The notes under the pieces: model-generated | The model's database searches: none | What the model was told of the DNA's origin: nothing | The model's input: only the letters and a program-made list of their open reading frames with translations | Position numbers and translations under genes: made by a program | Shown here: in pieces, positions 7,846-16,071 of the stretch | How positions within the stretch are numbered: the stretch's first letter is position 1 | Layout of the letters: each line of letters starts with the position of its first letter | Origin: JL08 sp039969355 | Lineage (GTDB): Bacteria; Pseudomonadota; Alphaproteobacteria; Rhodobacterales; Rhodobacteraceae | Direction: 5' to 3' | DNA: 64,000 bases | Assembly: GCA_039969355.1 (NCBI GenBank) | Contig: JBDVOA010000018.1 | Coordinates: 1-64,000, forward strand

Positions 7846-8454
7846 ATGAGTTCGTTCGATTTTCCTGAATCCATCAAAAGCAGGCCACGATATGGAACGC
7901 TTGAACCACGTGCTGGTAAGTTCCACCTGATAATTGCAGACGCCGAGGGCGCCGAAGCGATCTTGGGTTTAGCTCGCAGCGATCCTTCGCTAATGGCTAA
8001 GGCACATATAATCTATTTCCCGCTAGATACCGGTGACACGTTTACAGGCCAGCTTGAGGCGCTAACGCCAAAGCAGCTTTATGTCGGACCAAGCTATTCG
8101 GCAGCCATCCCGCGCCTGCGCCGGACTTTGCAGGATGCGCATATGGGGCTTCAAGTCTATTTGACGGGAACCGAAGGTTTGATGGGGCAGGCAATGCTGG
8201 AAGTAACAGATGCGGGCATACCCCACACTGCAATCCAGACCGAACATCGCGGATCAGTCGCCCGTCGTATGCAATGCGTCCATTGCAAGGGAGTCACGGA
8301 GGATGTCATCACCGATCCGTTTGAATGCAGCCACTGTGGTTTGAATTTGTTTGTAAGAGATCACTATTCGCGCAGATTGGCGGCGTTTCAGGGAGTATGC
8401 GTTGATGCCGAAGATCCCAGCAATGTGCCAGAGAAGGTGGAGCTTTACTCATGA
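7846..8454 (+). CDS. dmmA: Dimethylamine monooxygenase subunit A family protein
   Basis: 202 residues. The first 130 residues have alternating strands and helices; the end carries two CxxC pairs, Cys144/Cys147 (QCVHCKG) and Cys161/Cys164 (ECSHCGL), spaced like a zinc ribbon or small iron-binding site. The family is named for a subunit of the dimethylamine monooxygenase that turns dimethylamine into methylamine and formaldehyde. The start at 7846 is chosen over 7771, because AGGGGT lies nine bases upstream and the longer form would overlap the dmmD stop with unusual sequence. The stop overlaps the dmmB start by four bases (ATGA), so translation is coupled. The metal bound by the four Cys cannot be told from sequence. 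Confidence 0.85.
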   Translation: MSSFDFPESIKSRPRYGTLEPRAGKFHLIIADAEGAEAILGLARSDPSLMAKAHIIYFPLDTGDTFTGQLEALTPKQLYVGPSYSAAIPRLRRTLQDAHMGLQVYLTGTEGLMGQAMLEVTDAGIPHTAIQTEHRGSVARRMQCVHCKGVTEDVITDPFECSHCGLNLFVRDHYSRRLAAFQGVCVDAEDPSNVPEKVELYS

Positions 8455-9416
8455 GTGCGGGAACCAACAAAATTGCGGTTACGGTTAGTGACGTTGTCCC
8501 GGTCAACGAAATTGTGAAGCGTTTTCGTTTTGTGCGTAGCGACGGTGGGTCGCTGCCCACGTTTTCTGGCGGTGCCCATACTGTTGTCGAGATGCAGGAC
8601 GGTGAAATCACCCGGCTAAACCCATATTCCCTGATGTCAGACCCAATGGATCAGTCGGCGTATACGATATCCGTACGCCGGGACGATGAAGGCCGTGGTG
8701 GGTCGCTTTTTATGCACCAGAAGGTGAAGCCCGGCGATGAAATGGTGGTTAGCTACCCGGTCAACCTGTTCGCGCTTGATTTACGGGCCAGGAAAAACTT
8801 GATGATTGCTGGCGGTATCGGCATCACGCCATTTTTGGCACAAATCAAACAACTCTCGGCAATGAATGGTCGTTTCGAGTTGCATTATGCCTGTCGCAGT
8901 TCTGCATTGGCATCATATGCAGACGAACTGACGCGAGACCATCCGCAAAATGTCCAGATCTACTTTGATGACGCGAAGCAGGTCATTGACTTGGAAAACC
9001 TTCTGGATGGCCAGCCGCTTGGCACACATATTTATGTGTGCGGGCCAAAAGGAATGATCGATTGGGTGCGCGGCAAAGCGGCTGATCTTGGTTGGCCGCG
9101 CGAAGCTATTCATTACGAAGAGTTCCTTGCACCGCAATCAGGCAAACCGTTTGAGGTCAAACTGTCAGTGTCCAACAAGATCATCAAAGTCGGAGAGCAT
9201 CAAAGCCTGTTGGAGGCCATCGAAGCCGCAGGCGTGGATGCGCCCTATCTTTGCCGGGGCGGCGCCTGCGGACAATGCGAGACTTCCGTCATTGGATATG
9301 ATGGCAAATTTCTACATCGCGATCATTGGTTGGACGATGAAGAAAAGGCCAGCGGAGAAAAAATAATGCCCTGTGTCAGCCGGTTCGAGGGCAAGACCCT
9401 CGTGCTTGACCGCTAA
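8451..9416 (+). CDS. dmmB: Dimethylamine monooxygenase reductase subunit (FNR-type flavin/2Fe-2S protein)
   Basis: 321 residues with the domain order of phthalate dioxygenase reductase-like proteins: a flavin-binding barrel (LNPYSLMSDP near residue 61, an R-x-Y-S-like variant), a nucleotide domain (AGGIGITPFLAQIK near 122 and YVCGPKGMIDWV near 195) and a C-terminal plant-type 2Fe-2S ferredoxin with CRGGACGQCETS near 269 and a fourth Cys in MPCVSR. It would pass electrons from NAD(P)H to the oxygenase. It overlaps dmmA by four bases and is 12 bases from dmmC, so the three subunits are made together. The generic alternative is a VanB-type reductase; the neighbours decide the assignment. Confidence 0.9.
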   Translation: MSAGTNKIAVTVSDVVPVNEIVKRFRFVRSDGGSLPTFSGGAHTVVEMQDGEITRLNPYSLMSDPMDQSAYTISVRRDDEGRGGSLFMHQKVKPGDEMVVSYPVNLFALDLRARKNLMIAGGIGITPFLAQIKQLSAMNGRFELHYACRSSALASYADELTRDHPQNVQIYFDDAKQVIDLENLLDGQPLGTHIYVCGPKGMIDWVRGKAADLGWPREAIHYEEFLAPQSGKPFEVKLSVSNKIIKVGEHQSLLEAIEAAGVDAPYLCRGGACGQCETSVIGYDGKFLHRDHWLDDEEKASGEKIMPCVSRFEGKTLVLDR

Positions 9417-9428
9417 GGAGACAGTTCA

Positions 9429-10496
9429 ATGACGATCCAGTTCAACGACGAAACTTTTCGAGATGACTACACCTTCAAAAATTCGCAATGGGCAATAGAT
9501 CGGTTTCCTTTCCCATTTCATGAAGACAGCTACATGTACTCGGTCAACATGGAGCAGCATCAGGGCGGCCCTGCCGGTAGCGTCTATGAAAAACGCTTCG
9601 ATGTGGACGAGCATTATGTCGCTGAAATGAAAGACCGCGCCATGGTACTGGCCGAAGATCCGTTGCGCTGTCAGTCGCTTGACCACATGACACTTGCGGG
9701 ATGGGATCTGCTGGAACTGATCATGGTCAGCAAATCCGAGGACTATCCCGACCTATTTGAACTGCATCGAGACGGGAACAATTGGCATTGGATCAACCGT
9801 CCGATGGGAATTGAACAGAAGTTCAGCTTCATGGATGAAACGACATTGCCGTATGGGCCAATGGAATACATCACCCGTCAGACCCAGGGGGATTTTGCCG
9901 TGCTTGATCAGCGCGATGACAATCTTTGGATGGATGCCGGGATGGTGACGACGCAGGCTGACTGGTCGCTTGATTTTGACATTGGAATGAATTTTTTTGA
10001 ATGGCACGCACCCGTTCCCAAGGCGCATGAGATGGGAATATTTGTGCGTGCGCTGAAGTTTCTTTTGAACATCCAGCAAGGTGCTCCTGCGCGTCGATTG
10101 AACTGGACAATGACCGTCAATCCGCTGTTGGATACCAGCCCGGAAAACTACCACAAGTGGGGTGTGCAGAAGACCACGCTTACTTCCGATAATGTAGGGG
10201 AAAAGCAATTTCTGAGAGTCGAGTTACAAACCTTCTTTCGGTTGCCCCGGTCCAACGCGCTGGTTTTCCCAATCCGTTGTTATCTGATTGCACTAGAGGA
10301 TGTTGTCAGCGTGCCAAAATGGGGCAGGCGGTTACATCGCGTGCTTCGTGATGTTCCGGTTGAGCTGGCCACCTACAAGGGATTTATCGACAATCGCCCA
10401 ATGATCGTCGACTACCTATCCGAATATGACGATGGGTTGCCAACGTCGGATGGCATTTGGCCGGATAAGGACACCGAACCGCCATTTCAGGCCTGA
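9429..10496 (+). CDS. dmmC: Heme-dependent oxidative N-demethylase (DUF3445) subunit
   Basis: 355 residues matching the DUF3445 family, now described as heme-dependent oxidative N-demethylases. Recognisable parts are an N-terminal stretch rich in aromatic residues (WAIDRFPFPFHED), the central INRPMGIEQKFSF and the C-terminal FPIRCYLIALEDV followed by a Pro/Trp-rich region. It is probably the oxygen-activating subunit of dimethylamine monooxygenase. AAGGAG lies eight bases before the ATG, overlapping the dmmB stop region. The gene ends 21 bases from the convergent XRE regulator with no clear terminator. Oxygenase chemistry is from the family; I cannot point to the heme ligand with certainty. 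Confidence 0.88.
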   Translation: MTIQFNDETFRDDYTFKNSQWAIDRFPFPFHEDSYMYSVNMEQHQGGPAGSVYEKRFDVDEHYVAEMKDRAMVLAEDPLRCQSLDHMTLAGWDLLELIMVSKSEDYPDLFELHRDGNNWHWINRPMGIEQKFSFMDETTLPYGPMEYITRQTQGDFAVLDQRDDNLWMDAGMVTTQADWSLDFDIGMNFFEWHAPVPKAHEMGIFVRALKFLLNIQQGAPARRLNWTMTVNPLLDTSPENYHKWGVQKTTLTSDNVGEKQFLRVELQTFFRLPRSNALVFPIRCYLIALEDVVSVPKWGRRLHRVLRDVPVELATYKGFIDNRPMIVDYLSEYDDGLPTSDGIWPDKDTEPPFQA

Positions 10497-10517
10497 GACG
10501 ATGTCATGCCGGTCGGC

Positions 10518-11174
10518 CTAGCCTGCTTGCGGGTACGAAATAATCGACAGGTAGCGAGCCGGCAACTTGACAAGCGTTTCTGGCCCGTGTGGTGCATCAG
10601 CATCAAAAAACAGAGTATCACCCGCCTTCAACGGATAAACTGCGTTGTCGTGGCGATAGCCAATTTCGCCTTCCAGCATATAGATCGTTTCAATGCCATC
10701 GTGTTGAAAAGTAGGGAAAATATCCGATTCCTCGGTAAGTGTAATCAGATAGGGTTCTACGATCACGCCGCTGGCGTTTGATCCGATATGGCCAAGAAGA
10801 TTATACTGATGCCCGGCCCGTGTACCCTTGCGGTCGATCTCAACTCCTTCGCCAGCTTTGGTCAGTATCGCCTCGCGATTTTCTTCAAACCCGCGAAAAA
10901 AAGATGTCAGTGGGACGCTCAGTGCATTTGACAGGGTTTTCAGCGTGGTGAGCGAAGGTGAGGTGTTTCCATTCTCAATCTTGGAGAGCATCCCAATCGA
11001 AAGCCCGGTGGCGTCGGCAAGTTCGTTGACCGTCATGTTCTGCTGTTTTCGGAACGTTCGAACTTCTTTACCGATGGCGACTTCAAGAATTTTTTCGCGC
11101 TCATTGACTACGCGGTGGGGGTCCTGAGCCAGGACATCACCGGAAACCACCTTTTTTGAATTGTCGATTTTCAT
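10518..11174 (-). CDS. XRE-family transcriptional regulator with cupin sensor domain
   Basis: 218 residues. An N-terminal Cro/CI-type helix-turn-helix lies at about 38-92 (LADATGLSIGMLSKIENGNTS gives the recognition helix), and a cupin barrel follows at about 125-214 (HDGIETIYMLEGEIGYRHD and LKAGDTLFFDADAPHG). Cupins in such regulators bind small ligands, often amines or amino acids. It is transcribed divergently from the GlxA-type regulator across 74 bases and sits between dmmDABC and the mgd operon, so it probably controls one or both. Whether it represses or activates cannot be decided. It converges on dmmC. Confidence 0.9.
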   Translation of the reverse strand: MKIDNSKKVVSGDVLAQDPHRVVNEREKILEVAIGKEVRTFRKQQNMTVNELADATGLSIGMLSKIENGNTSPSLTTLKTLSNALSVPLTSFFRGFEENREAILTKAGEGVEIDRKGTRAGHQYNLLGHIGSNASGVIVEPYLITLTEESDIFPTFQHDGIETIYMLEGEIGYRHDNAVYPLKAGDTLFFDADAPHGPETLVKLPARYLSIISYPQAG

Positions 11175-11248
11175 TGTCTTGCCCGATCAAAGTTCTGATA
11201 AAACTGTTCTTCTTGCTGTTACGAGGTGTTTCATGCAGGTAATTAAAC

Positions 11249-12256
11249 ATGAATGTAGATAAAAGAACAACGCGATTGGGATTCCTGATTTTTCCGGGAT
11301 TTCCCATGGCTTGTCTGACCTCTGCCATTGAACCGCTGCGCGCGGCCAATGAAATTTCAGATACAAGAGCCTTTTCGTGGGAACTGATTTCTGAAACGGG
11401 AGAGCGGGTACGTTCAAGTGCCGAAGTCGGGTTTGATGCCGATCTCGCTTTGAATGACGCCGAAGATTTTGATTACATCTTTGTCCTAAGCGGACCGCGC
11501 ACTGTTTTTGGCAATCACAAAGCATCCAACGGTCACTTACGCCGTCTGTCGCGGCATGGCGTAAATTTGGGCGGGATCAGCGGCGGCGTGTTTCCTCTTG
11601 CGCGTGCAGGCCTTTTATCGGGCCACGCTTGCAGTGTGCACTGGTGTTATGAAGCCGCTTTTTCCAGCGAGTTCCCGGATCATAAGATGACAAACGATGT
11701 CATCACGATCGATCGCAAAAGATACACTGTTTCTGGCGCAGCTGCGGCATTTGATCTGATGCTGCACCTGATCGATGTGAAGCTCGGCTATGCTACGAGC
11801 ACAGAAGTTGCGTGCTGGTTTCAGCATCCGCTTGTTCGAGGGCAGGGGGTTCGGCAGAAGATCCCCACCTATCGCAGCCAAAGCACGTCGGATATGCTAC
11901 CGCGCATTGTATCTGAAGCCTTAGAGGTATTTGGCAGACATATTTCTGAACCTTTACCGGTGCAGGAAGTTGCGCGGATGATCGGCGTCTCGCCGCGCCA
12001 TTTGGAACGCAAATTCAAGGGCGCGACCGGTCAAAGCCCGTCTCATTACTATCGCTCTTTGCGAATGCATGCCGCGCGTCAACTGGTGCTTTATTCAAAA
12101 GATACGTTGACCCAGATTTCCCATGCCGTCGGATATGCGACTGCTACGCCGATGGTACGACATTATCGCGCGGCGTTTGGTGTCAGCCCGGATGCCGATC
12201 GTCGCAAGATCAATGTGTTTCGCGTTGAGAACAATCGCGCGTTGCCGTCGACCTAG
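11249..12256 (+). CDS. GlxA-type transcriptional regulator (DJ-1/PfpI-like plus AraC helix-turn-helix)
   Basis: 335 residues with an N-terminal DJ-1/PfpI-like domain (GFLIFPGFPMACLTSAIEPL at 11-30, GGISGGVFPLARAGLLSGHAC around residue 109-129) and a C-terminal AraC-type DNA-binding domain (about 225-318; VARMIGVSPRHLERKFKGATG and ISHAVGYATATPMVRHYRAAFG). Regulators of this build control betaine, carnitine and sarcosine catabolism in other proteobacteria. It is convergent with, and one base from, the mgdD/soxG-like gene, which makes the four-gene oxidoreductase operon its most likely target, perhaps with N-methylglutamate, methylamine or sarcosine as inducer. That is inference. Confidence 0.9.
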   Translation: MNVDKRTTRLGFLIFPGFPMACLTSAIEPLRAANEISDTRAFSWELISETGERVRSSAEVGFDADLALNDAEDFDYIFVLSGPRTVFGNHKASNGHLRRLSRHGVNLGGISGGVFPLARAGLLSGHACSVHWCYEAAFSSEFPDHKMTNDVITIDRKRYTVSGAAAAFDLMLHLIDVKLGYATSTEVACWFQHPLVRGQGVRQKIPTYRSQSTSDMLPRIVSEALEVFGRHISEPLPVQEVARMIGVSPRHLERKFKGATGQSPSHYYRSLRMHAARQLVLYSKDTLTQISHAVGYATATPMVRHYRAAFGVSPDADRRKINVFRVENNRALPST

Positions 12257-12257
12257 G

Positions 12258-12851
12258 TTAAAGCGCGCTTTTGGCAGCAGTCGTTAGCGCATGATGAATG
12301 GAGCCCGCCGATGATCTCGGACCGATGACGCTGAAATGATCGTTCTTTGCACGGCAAATCACAAAACAACCCAGATGCTCAAGCCGTGTTCGTGTCACTG
12401 CTCCAGTCTGCATGGCACGGGTATTTGCATTACACAGTCGCTCCAGCACGTCGTGGCAGCCCGTTCCAGTTAGGTCAAAGCGGGCCCATCCATCGTTCTG
12501 CTCGGTCACAGAGGCTTTGTCGCCAAGTGCTGATTTGATTTGCTCTGCCAGATCCTCGTGGCTGGCATGCGGTGCTTCGATCATCCACTGATCCGGACCT
12601 GTCCAAAAAGCAGTATAGGTACCATTGTTTGCCAAGCTGGATACGCCAGGTAAGGCAAAACCCAAAAGCTTCTTGGCTGAAGTCGCCATTGTTTTCTCTT
12701 TGCCGCGCCGCGCCGCGACAGAGGCAAGCGCCCAGCCCGGACATTCTGAAATGACAACCGAGCCAAAATTACCAGTGCGTGGTCTCGGCCCGCCCAGCGG
12801 GGATGTCGCAACAAGATCATGCACGAAGCCGTTCTCCTTCTGGGTCAACAA
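12258..12851 (-). CDS. mgdD: N-methylglutamate dehydrogenase subunit D (sarcosine oxidase gamma-like)
   Basis: 197 residues of the SoxG family: a short GcvT-fold-like subunit with GPDQWMIEAP (about 87-96), a middle helix and DLTGTGCHDVLERLC (about 130-144). It is the last gene of the four-gene operon and overlaps the 3' end of the large subunit gene by 35 bases. In heterotetrameric sarcosine oxidases the gamma subunit packs against the alpha subunit. The name follows context (N-methylglutamate pathway genes nearby); soxG is the alternative name if the complex oxidises sarcosine. Confidence 0.8.
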   Translation of the reverse strand: MLTQKENGFVHDLVATSPLGGPRPRTGNFGSVVISECPGWALASVAARRGKEKTMATSAKKLLGFALPGVSSLANNGTYTAFWTGPDQWMIEAPHASHEDLAEQIKSALGDKASVTEQNDGWARFDLTGTGCHDVLERLCNANTRAMQTGAVTRTRLEHLGCFVICRAKNDHFSVIGPRSSAGSIHHALTTAAKSAL

Positions 12852-15774
12852 AATGCGCGGAAACTACTTCGATCTCGACTTCTGTGCCCGTCAGCGGACT
12901 AACCAACCGCATGCATTCTCCCATGCGGTTCGCACCGTCCTTCAGGAACCCGATTCCGATTGAGCTGTTCAGGATCGGAGAATGGGCAGCCGAAGTCACG
13001 TAACCTTGATCATGCGCGGCGTCGACCGGCCCGTCGCGGGCCATCAAATGACCCCCAGCCGTCACTTTGTCATTGTTGTTGGTTGGCTTGAACCCAACCA
13101 GTGCCAAAGCGTCAGGCAGGTTGAGGCCTTCGCGCTCGGACAGGGACGAACCAATTGAGTCTTTCTTTTTCGAAACCATTCGGCCCATTCCAAGATTGAG
13201 CGCTGTTGTGGTCCCATTCAGTTCGTTGCCCGCCGCGTGGCCTTTTTCGATCCGCATGACACCCAACGCTTCGGTTCCATAAGCGACCGCGTCGAATTCG
13301 CGGCCCGCCTCCATGATGCGTCGGATCAGGGCGTCGCCATACCGGGTTGGAACGGCGATCTCGAATGCCAATTCGCCTGAGAATGAAATGCGGAACAACC
13401 GTGCCCGGAGGCCGCCACAAACGGTGATCTTGCGGCAGGCCATGAACTCAAATCCTTCGTTTGAGATGTCAAACTCTGGGTCCACAATCTTTTGCAGTAA
13501 CTTGCGACTGTTTGGCCCGGCAACGGCATACTGAGCCCAGCTTTCGGTGGTCGAGATCAACTGCACGTCCAGATCTGGCCACAGACACTGGTGGACAAAT
13601 TCCATGTGCCGGTAGACAGCTACTGCGTTTGCTGTGGTTGTGGTCATCACGAATTGGTCCTCAGCCAGCCGGGCCGTGGTGCCGTCATCCATTGCAATAC
13701 CGTCTTCACGCAACATGAGGCCGTAGCGGGTCTTGCCGACCGGTAATTTTGCAAAGGCGTTCGCGTAAACTCTGTTAAGGAAAGTCGCGGCATCTGTTCC
13801 TTGAACATCGATTTTGCCCAAGGTCGTTACATCGCAAACCCCGACAGACCCACGCACGGCGCGCACCTCGCGGTCGACGCTTTCGCGCCAGTGGGTTTCG
13901 CCGGGTTTCGGAAACCACTGCGCCCTGAGCCAATTGCCCGTTTCGACAAAGCTTGCTCCCTGTTCGGTTGCCCACTTGTGACTTGGAGTTTCGCGTACAG
14001 GATGAAACTCTTTGCCGCGCGCGCGGCCGGCAAGAACGCCCATCGCCACAGGTGAATAGGGCGGGCGATAAATCGTCGTCCCGACTTCCGGTATTGTTTT
14101 GCCAGCGAGTTCGGCCATGATTGCAAGGCCGCCCATGTTTGAGGTCTTGCCTTGATCTGTTGCCATGCCAAGCGTCGTATAGCGTTTGAGATGCTCTACA
14201 GATTTGAAATTTTCCTGATGAGCGAGCTTCACGTCTTTGACCGTGACATCATTCTGCTGATCTAGCCATGCGCGGCCTTTGCCGTGTTTCACAAACCAGA
14301 ACGGCGCAAGATTGACGCCCTCGTCCTCGGCGTTGGGCAGACGGATCGCGCGTGCGGTCATACCCAGATCACGCAATGCAGCCGCTGCTTGGGTACTGCC
14401 AGCCTTAAGCGCGGCCGCAGTGGAGAATTCGCCATTGGCGGCTCCTGCGACGCTCAGTCCAACTGGCAGGTCGCCACCCGGAACAAAGGCGGCAAGTCGT
14501 TCGTTCCAAACCGGGCGGCCACGTTGATGACAGGTCATGTGAACGTTCGGATTCCATCCGCCGGAAACACCCAAGGCGCCGCATTCGATGAAACGTTTTG
14601 AACCATCCGCCAGTCTTATATTGACAAACTTCAATCCCAGTCGGCCTGACGTGTCTATCACTTGCGCCCCGGCCAGCAATTCGCAATCCGCAAGACGCGG
14701 CGCATCGGCACGGGTGTCAATGACAGCCGCGACGTTTACTCCCTTGGCGATAAGATCAATCGCCGTACGATGCCCGTCGTCATTGTTAGTGAACACAGAA
14801 ACCTGTTGCGCCGGTGTCGCAGCCCATCGGTTGGCATAAGCCCGCATGGCACCAGCGAGCATGATGCCGGGGCGATCGTTGTTTTCAAAGGCAATGGGCC
14901 GCTCAATCGCGCCAGCACAAAGCAGGGTCTTTTTGCCATAGATGCGCCACAGGATTTGCCGAACTTTTCCCGACGCCGGGGTGGCGACATGATCTGACAC
15001 CCGCTCGATCGCGCCGCAGATGCCGTGGTCGAAAGCTCCGATGATAGTCGTACGGGACATGCAGCGAACGTTTTCCAACGCCTGCAATTCCGTGACCGTA
15101 GTCGCTGCCCAGTCCGCTCCAGATTGATCGCCGATTGCGAAAGTTTCGGCATTCAACCGACCGCCAAAAGCAAAATCTTCGTCGGCAATAATGACCTGCG
15201 CACCGGCACGTCCGGCTGTCAGTGCGGCGGCGAGCCCAGCAGGCCCCCCCCCAACGATCAGAACGTCACAATGCAGGAATCCCTTGTCATATTCATCCGG
15301 GTCGTCTTGCAGGGACAAAGAACCAAGCCCTGCAGCCTTGCGAATTATCGGTTCGTAGATTTTTTCCCAAAAGGCAGCGGGCCACATGAACGTCTTGTAG
15401 TAAAAGCCAGCGGTCAAAAAATTCGAAAACCGGTCATTGATCGCCATTGCATCGAATTTCAACGAGGGCCAGCGGTTCTGGCTTTTTGCTTCCAGCCCGT
15501 CGAACAGTTCGACGGTAGTTGCTCGCGTATTCGGCTCTTGCCGATTGCCACTGCGCAACTCCACCAGAGCGTTTGGCTCTTCGCTACCCGACGCCAGAAC
15601 ACCTCGTGGCCGGTGATATTTGAATGAGCGTCCCATCAGACGGACATCGTTGGCAAGCAATGCCGAGGCCAGCGTGTCACCTGCGTGTCCCTGGTATCGC
15701 TTGCCATCGAAACTGAAATTCAGTGTGGTGCCTCGGTTGACCTGACCGCCGTCCAGTCGATTTATCTGAGTCAT
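12817..15774 (-). CDS. mgdC: N-methylglutamate dehydrogenase subunit C (sarcosine oxidase alpha-like)
   Basis: 985 residues with the layout of sarcosine oxidase alpha: a ferredoxin-like N-terminal domain (about 15-75) that lacks the cluster cysteines, an FAD/NAD-binding domain with DVLIVGGGPAGLAAALTAG (170-188), a middle pyridine-nucleotide region and a C-terminal GcvT-type folate-binding half (about 600-980, SVGVCDVTTLGKIDVQG). It oxidises the N-methyl amine and places the methylene carbon on tetrahydrofolate. The start at 15774 (MTQINRLDGG) is taken over 15891 because it overlaps the upstream small subunit by four bases (ATGA-type coupling) and the extra 39 residues look non-coding. Substrate, N-methylglutamate or sarcosine, cannot be settled by sequence alone. 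Confidence 0.85.
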   Translation of the reverse strand: MTQINRLDGGQVNRGTTLNFSFDGKRYQGHAGDTLASALLANDVRLMGRSFKYHRPRGVLASGSEEPNALVELRSGNRQEPNTRATTVELFDGLEAKSQNRWPSLKFDAMAINDRFSNFLTAGFYYKTFMWPAAFWEKIYEPIIRKAAGLGSLSLQDDPDEYDKGFLHCDVLIVGGGPAGLAAALTAGRAGAQVIIADEDFAFGGRLNAETFAIGDQSGADWAATTVTELQALENVRCMSRTTIIGAFDHGICGAIERVSDHVATPASGKVRQILWRIYGKKTLLCAGAIERPIAFENNDRPGIMLAGAMRAYANRWAATPAQQVSVFTNNDDGHRTAIDLIAKGVNVAAVIDTRADAPRLADCELLAGAQVIDTSGRLGLKFVNIRLADGSKRFIECGALGVSGGWNPNVHMTCHQRGRPVWNERLAAFVPGGDLPVGLSVAGAANGEFSTAAALKAGSTQAAAALRDLGMTARAIRLPNAEDEGVNLAPFWFVKHGKGRAWLDQQNDVTVKDVKLAHQENFKSVEHLKRYTTLGMATDQGKTSNMGGLAIMAELAGKTIPEVGTTIYRPPYSPVAMGVLAGRARGKEFHPVRETPSHKWATEQGASFVETGNWLRAQWFPKPGETHWRESVDREVRAVRGSVGVCDVTTLGKIDVQGTDAATFLNRVYANAFAKLPVGKTRYGLMLREDGIAMDDGTTARLAEDQFVMTTTTANAVAVYRHMEFVHQCLWPDLDVQLISTTESWAQYAVAGPNSRKLLQKIVDPEFDISNEGFEFMACRKITVCGGLRARLFRISFSGELAFEIAVPTRYGDALIRRIMEAGREFDAVAYGTEALGVMRIEKGHAAGNELNGTTTALNLGMGRMVSKKKDSIGSSLSEREGLNLPDALALVGFKPTNNNDKVTAGGHLMARDGPVDAAHDQGYVTSAAHSPILNSSIGIGFLKDGANRMGECMRLVSPLTGTEVEIEVVSAHFVDPEGERLRA

Positions 15775-16058
15775 TTGCTGCGCCCCTTGGCACGAGCGAC
15801 ATCCCGAGCCATTTCCACTGACGTGATTTCGTGGGTTGTTGTATCGCGCGTCACCACAAGCCATGAACGATCGCCAATTTCGTGGAACCAAAGCTCTCGG
15901 TGGCTACCAGCCGGATTATCGCGCAGATACAAGTAGTCGTGAAACTGGTCCTGCGCGTCTTCCGCCTCCCAATCTGGTCGTTCGATAAGCGACGCATCGC
16001 CAAGATAGGTAAACTCTTGCGCATCCCGGGGGCCCAGCAGCGGGTGATTGATGATCAT
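15771..16058 (-). CDS. mgdB: N-methylglutamate dehydrogenase subunit B (sarcosine oxidase delta-like)
   Basis: 95 residues, starting MIINHPLLGPRDAQEFTY, which is the usual opening of SoxD-like subunits; WFHEIGDRSWLVVTRDT in the second half matches the family's conserved HxxGCR-type region but with no cysteine. In SoxD proteins Cys residues bind zinc; here I see none in the 95 residues, so a zinc site, if present, would use other ligands. The start at 16058 is chosen over 16112 because the longer form would run into the mgdA end and begins with atypical sequence. It sits 13 bases behind mgdA and overlaps mgdC by four. Confidence 0.82.
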   Translation of the reverse strand: MIINHPLLGPRDAQEFTYLGDASLIERPDWEAEDAQDQFHDYLYLRDNPAGSHRELWFHEIGDRSWLVVTRDTTTHEITSVEMARDVARAKGRSK

Positions 16059-16071
16059 GATCCGATCCTTC

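Noticed and set aside
11230..11253. TTCATG-N12-CATGAA inverted repeat spanning the GlxA regulator start codon
   Set aside because: Arms are 6 bp and one arm contains the ATG itself; chance cannot be excluded, so no feature was drawn.
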